From assembly GCF_020184175.1 (NCBI RefSeq), contig NC_065530.1, positions 33,581,260 to 33,645,259 of the forward strand: DNA of 64,000 bases, read 5' to 3'. Of the stretch, positions 61,571-64,000 are shown piece by piece. The position numbers were made by a program, and so were the translations under genes. Every line of letters begins with the position of its first letter. The stretch's first letter is position 1. Below the pieces are notes generated by a model. The model was given only the letters and a program-made list of their open reading frames with translations, ran no database searches and was not told where the DNA came from. Source of the stretch: Aphis gossypii (lineage: Eukaryota; Arthropoda; Insecta; Hemiptera; Aphididae).

Positions 61571-64000
61571 AAAACCAAATTATGTTTATATTTATATAAG
61601 TATACCGAATTAAATTCGTCTGATGGTAGTATAATATGTATATTTATATAAACAGTATATTATAGTATAATAATATTTCGCGAATTTTATTCGAAGATAA
61701 ATCGTTTTCTATACATAGGTATAAGGTACATAATATAAAAAATAATATATTCGTTGATCGTGCATTATTTCTGTACATAGAATGTAACGACTGGCTTCAA
61801 AAATATTTATTTCCAACGTAGCACCTATCATGTTCATAACTATAATATTAGACAACATTATAGCATATTCTGAGTCGTCTTATTATAGTTAGTTTTCTAG
61901 TGACTAGAGTCGTAAACCATACGTTTGTTGGGTCGAGGGATATATTAATTAAGGAATCCCATTAAAATAACAACCAATACATATATATATTATATATAAG
62001 CATACGCATAGGTATGTATTATAATATAATATACTGATATATATTATTTTAAATTTTAAACGTTTCCAGTTAAATACTACTTAACAGTTTAATATCATTA
62101 ATTTATTTTTGTGACATTTTTCGTTTTTATAAATGATTTTGCTACCTATGGAGACTAAAATGTCATATTTTATTCAATTAATTATTATGTATTAATACTT
62201 ACTTTATTTACAAATTATAATCAATTAAAGTAGTGTATACTGTATAACTGTACAATTTATTATTGACCACTCTTCTTTGAAATGTACTATGTATCATGTA
62301 TCAAAATACACCAACCAATATTTTAGAAATGGTTTTTAAAATTCTCCAATAATGTGCACTATTTGACTTCATCTATATTCGGGTGGATTGACGTACTAAT
62401 GGAAAATGTTAAAGTTGCAATTCTTGACGTTTCACAATGAATAGAAATTTTGATGATTCATTTCGACAACTGAAAAGAAATTAAAAACGATGTAAAATTT
62501 GAAAACAAAAAGACCTATATTTTTCAATTTATAATTAATATTTTAAATACAGTTTTATCATAATCGTCGATTGAAAAAGGATACAATATTATGTAATCAT
62601 ATAATTGCATGTAAGATTTTTAATTTAAGTCTGTGTATTATATAATTTATCATTATAATATAGTATGTATATTGTATATATTATTTATATATATACGAAC
62701 ATATCTGTCCAAAACATACGTTCCGGTTTTATATATACGCAGTACAAGTTGAATAGAACGGAATCTGTTTAACGCGGAAACGGAAAGCATTTGCCAACCG
62801 ACCTCGTGAAGTAAATATCATTTGATAAAACGGAATTTCCGATAGCATAACGGACAAGATAAGGAGCGGAGCAAAGGCTTAATATACAACGGAGATACGA
62901 GTATTGCGAACACAACTATATAACCGTGGGAGAAAGCACTGTTAATATGCTATACAGTATACATATTTGATGTAAGATCGATTTCCAAAGAGTATAATAT
63001 AGTAAGTATGTCGAAATAATCAACTTTAACATCTTGATATACTTTACATTTCGTGAAATTTATTTTTATTAAACGCACAATGTACCTATTATCTACAGTT
63101 TACATTTTAAACATATCCCATCACTAACACGCCTATCTATATCTGTATATAGATAATATATAAATGTAAATGAATTATTAGAAAACATTTTAATAGTTAT
63201 ATTATACTAACCAAATTTTTGAAAATTATTAAATTAATTCCCATTCATTTGACATATTTCAAATTTTTACGACATAATATTATATTTTAGGAAATTTAAA
63301 TTATTTTTAAGTAAAAATTAACGGTTAATGAAACTTTTGTGTTTAAATCGTTGTTCATTTAAGTATTAAATACTAGATGAAATATAGCAATTAATTCTAG
63401 TGAAAAAAATTATTAAATGAATATGATAATAATACAATATTGTAATAGAAATTTGGATCAACTGAAACTAAAAAATTATAAATATAAAATAATACATATT
63501 ATTATTATTATTATTATTATTTGTAGCTGGACAGTTACCATAATATACTATAGTAATAAGTACAGTAATTTATTTATGTGTCATGTGCCACTAAACAATA
63601 TCTCAAGCGTCCACATATATGCCGTTTAACTACTCTTATCAAAATCAAAATATTATAAGTAATTTCTATATCAGATATCTCATATAATAATATGCTAGAT
63701 AATTCATACCGTATGAATTATACGCCATACCATACATACATTTAAATGACTAAACATAATTAATGTATTTATTAGTTATTACAATATTAATATTGAAATA
63801 ATCAAATGCATTATTTAATATTACTTATTGTTATTACGATTATTATAAAGTAGTACAACGTATCATTTCCGTCTAAAATAATAAACATGTACAGATAAAT
63901 ATGTTATGATTTATATTATATTGTAGGTACTATATTGGTTTATCAATTTATTATTTTAGGTATAATATAATAATAAGTTATTAAATTATAGCTAATTATA
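61571..64000. other. Gene-less AT-rich DNA with a small GC-richer patch
   Basis: A mixed patch lies at 62700-62940 (AACGCGGAAACGGAAAGC, AAGGAGCGGAGC). (ATT)8 is at 63498-63521. The rest is AT-rich. No gene. Confidence 0.45.
63498..63521. repeat. (ATT)8 microsatellite
   Basis: Eight perfect ATT units. Confidence 0.9.

Overview
This window looks like nuclear DNA from an insect, most likely an aphid (Hemiptera: Aphididae, of the Acyrthosiphon/Myzus type). It is strongly A+T-rich and full of short TA, TG and CT microsatellites. The word TAGGTAC/GTACCTA recurs throughout; I associate it with aphid genomes from memory. I see no bacterial operon structure, no tRNA or rRNA gene and no CRISPR array. 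The species call is inference.

Only one gene can be named with confidence. On the minus strand, 28128 down to 27552 is the first coding exon of a Hox2-class homeotic gene, the insect proboscipedia (pb/maxillopedia) orthologue. It carries the Hox2-type hexapeptide block EYPWMKEKKTTRK near its 3' end and stops at a consensus splice donor (CAAG|GTAAGT). I found no homeodomain exon on either strand. The window from 27551 down to 1 is therefore read as the 5' part of a very large first intron (at least 27.5 kb), with the homeobox exon beyond the left edge. The next exon could be a microexon too small to see by eye. Sequence to the right of 28128 is 5' UTR, promoter and upstream intergenic DNA.

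Layout: 1-27551 is the inferred pb intron 1, AT-rich with GC/CpG-rich, often CT/GA-rich islands near 0.2-1.1, 2.0-2.9, 5.1-5.3, 6.5-7.8, 8.9-9.1, 10.8-11.5, 14.9-15.5, 16.5-17.0, 18.6-19.6, 20.1-20.35 and 25.8-26.05 kb. 27552-29060 holds the pb exon and a CpG-rich upstream block. 29.6-30.1 kb holds a decayed non-LTR retrotransposon 3' end. 31.1-31.65 kb holds hAT-type MITE material. 32.0-32.4 kb is the strongest CpG-rich block upstream of pb. 33-64 kb is long AT-rich intergenic DNA with further islands (36.4, 38.7-39.0, 39.5-40.3, 43.6-43.9, 45.8-46.05, 48.3-48.6, 49.9-50.3, 51.1-51.7, 58.8-59.6, 61.2-61.6, 62.7-62.9 kb) and two adjacent hAT-type MITEs at 45.06-45.66 kb.

The overall picture is one Hox exon in a large, gene-poor, transposon-poor regulatory landscape. 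The islands are candidate cis-regulatory elements (promoters, enhancers or Polycomb-type elements), but that is inference. One low-confidence exon-like stretch on the plus strand (4612-4743) reads like a beta-propeller blade. Nearly all other open frames look like chance frames in low-complexity or CpG-rich DNA. No novel multi-gene system is visible.
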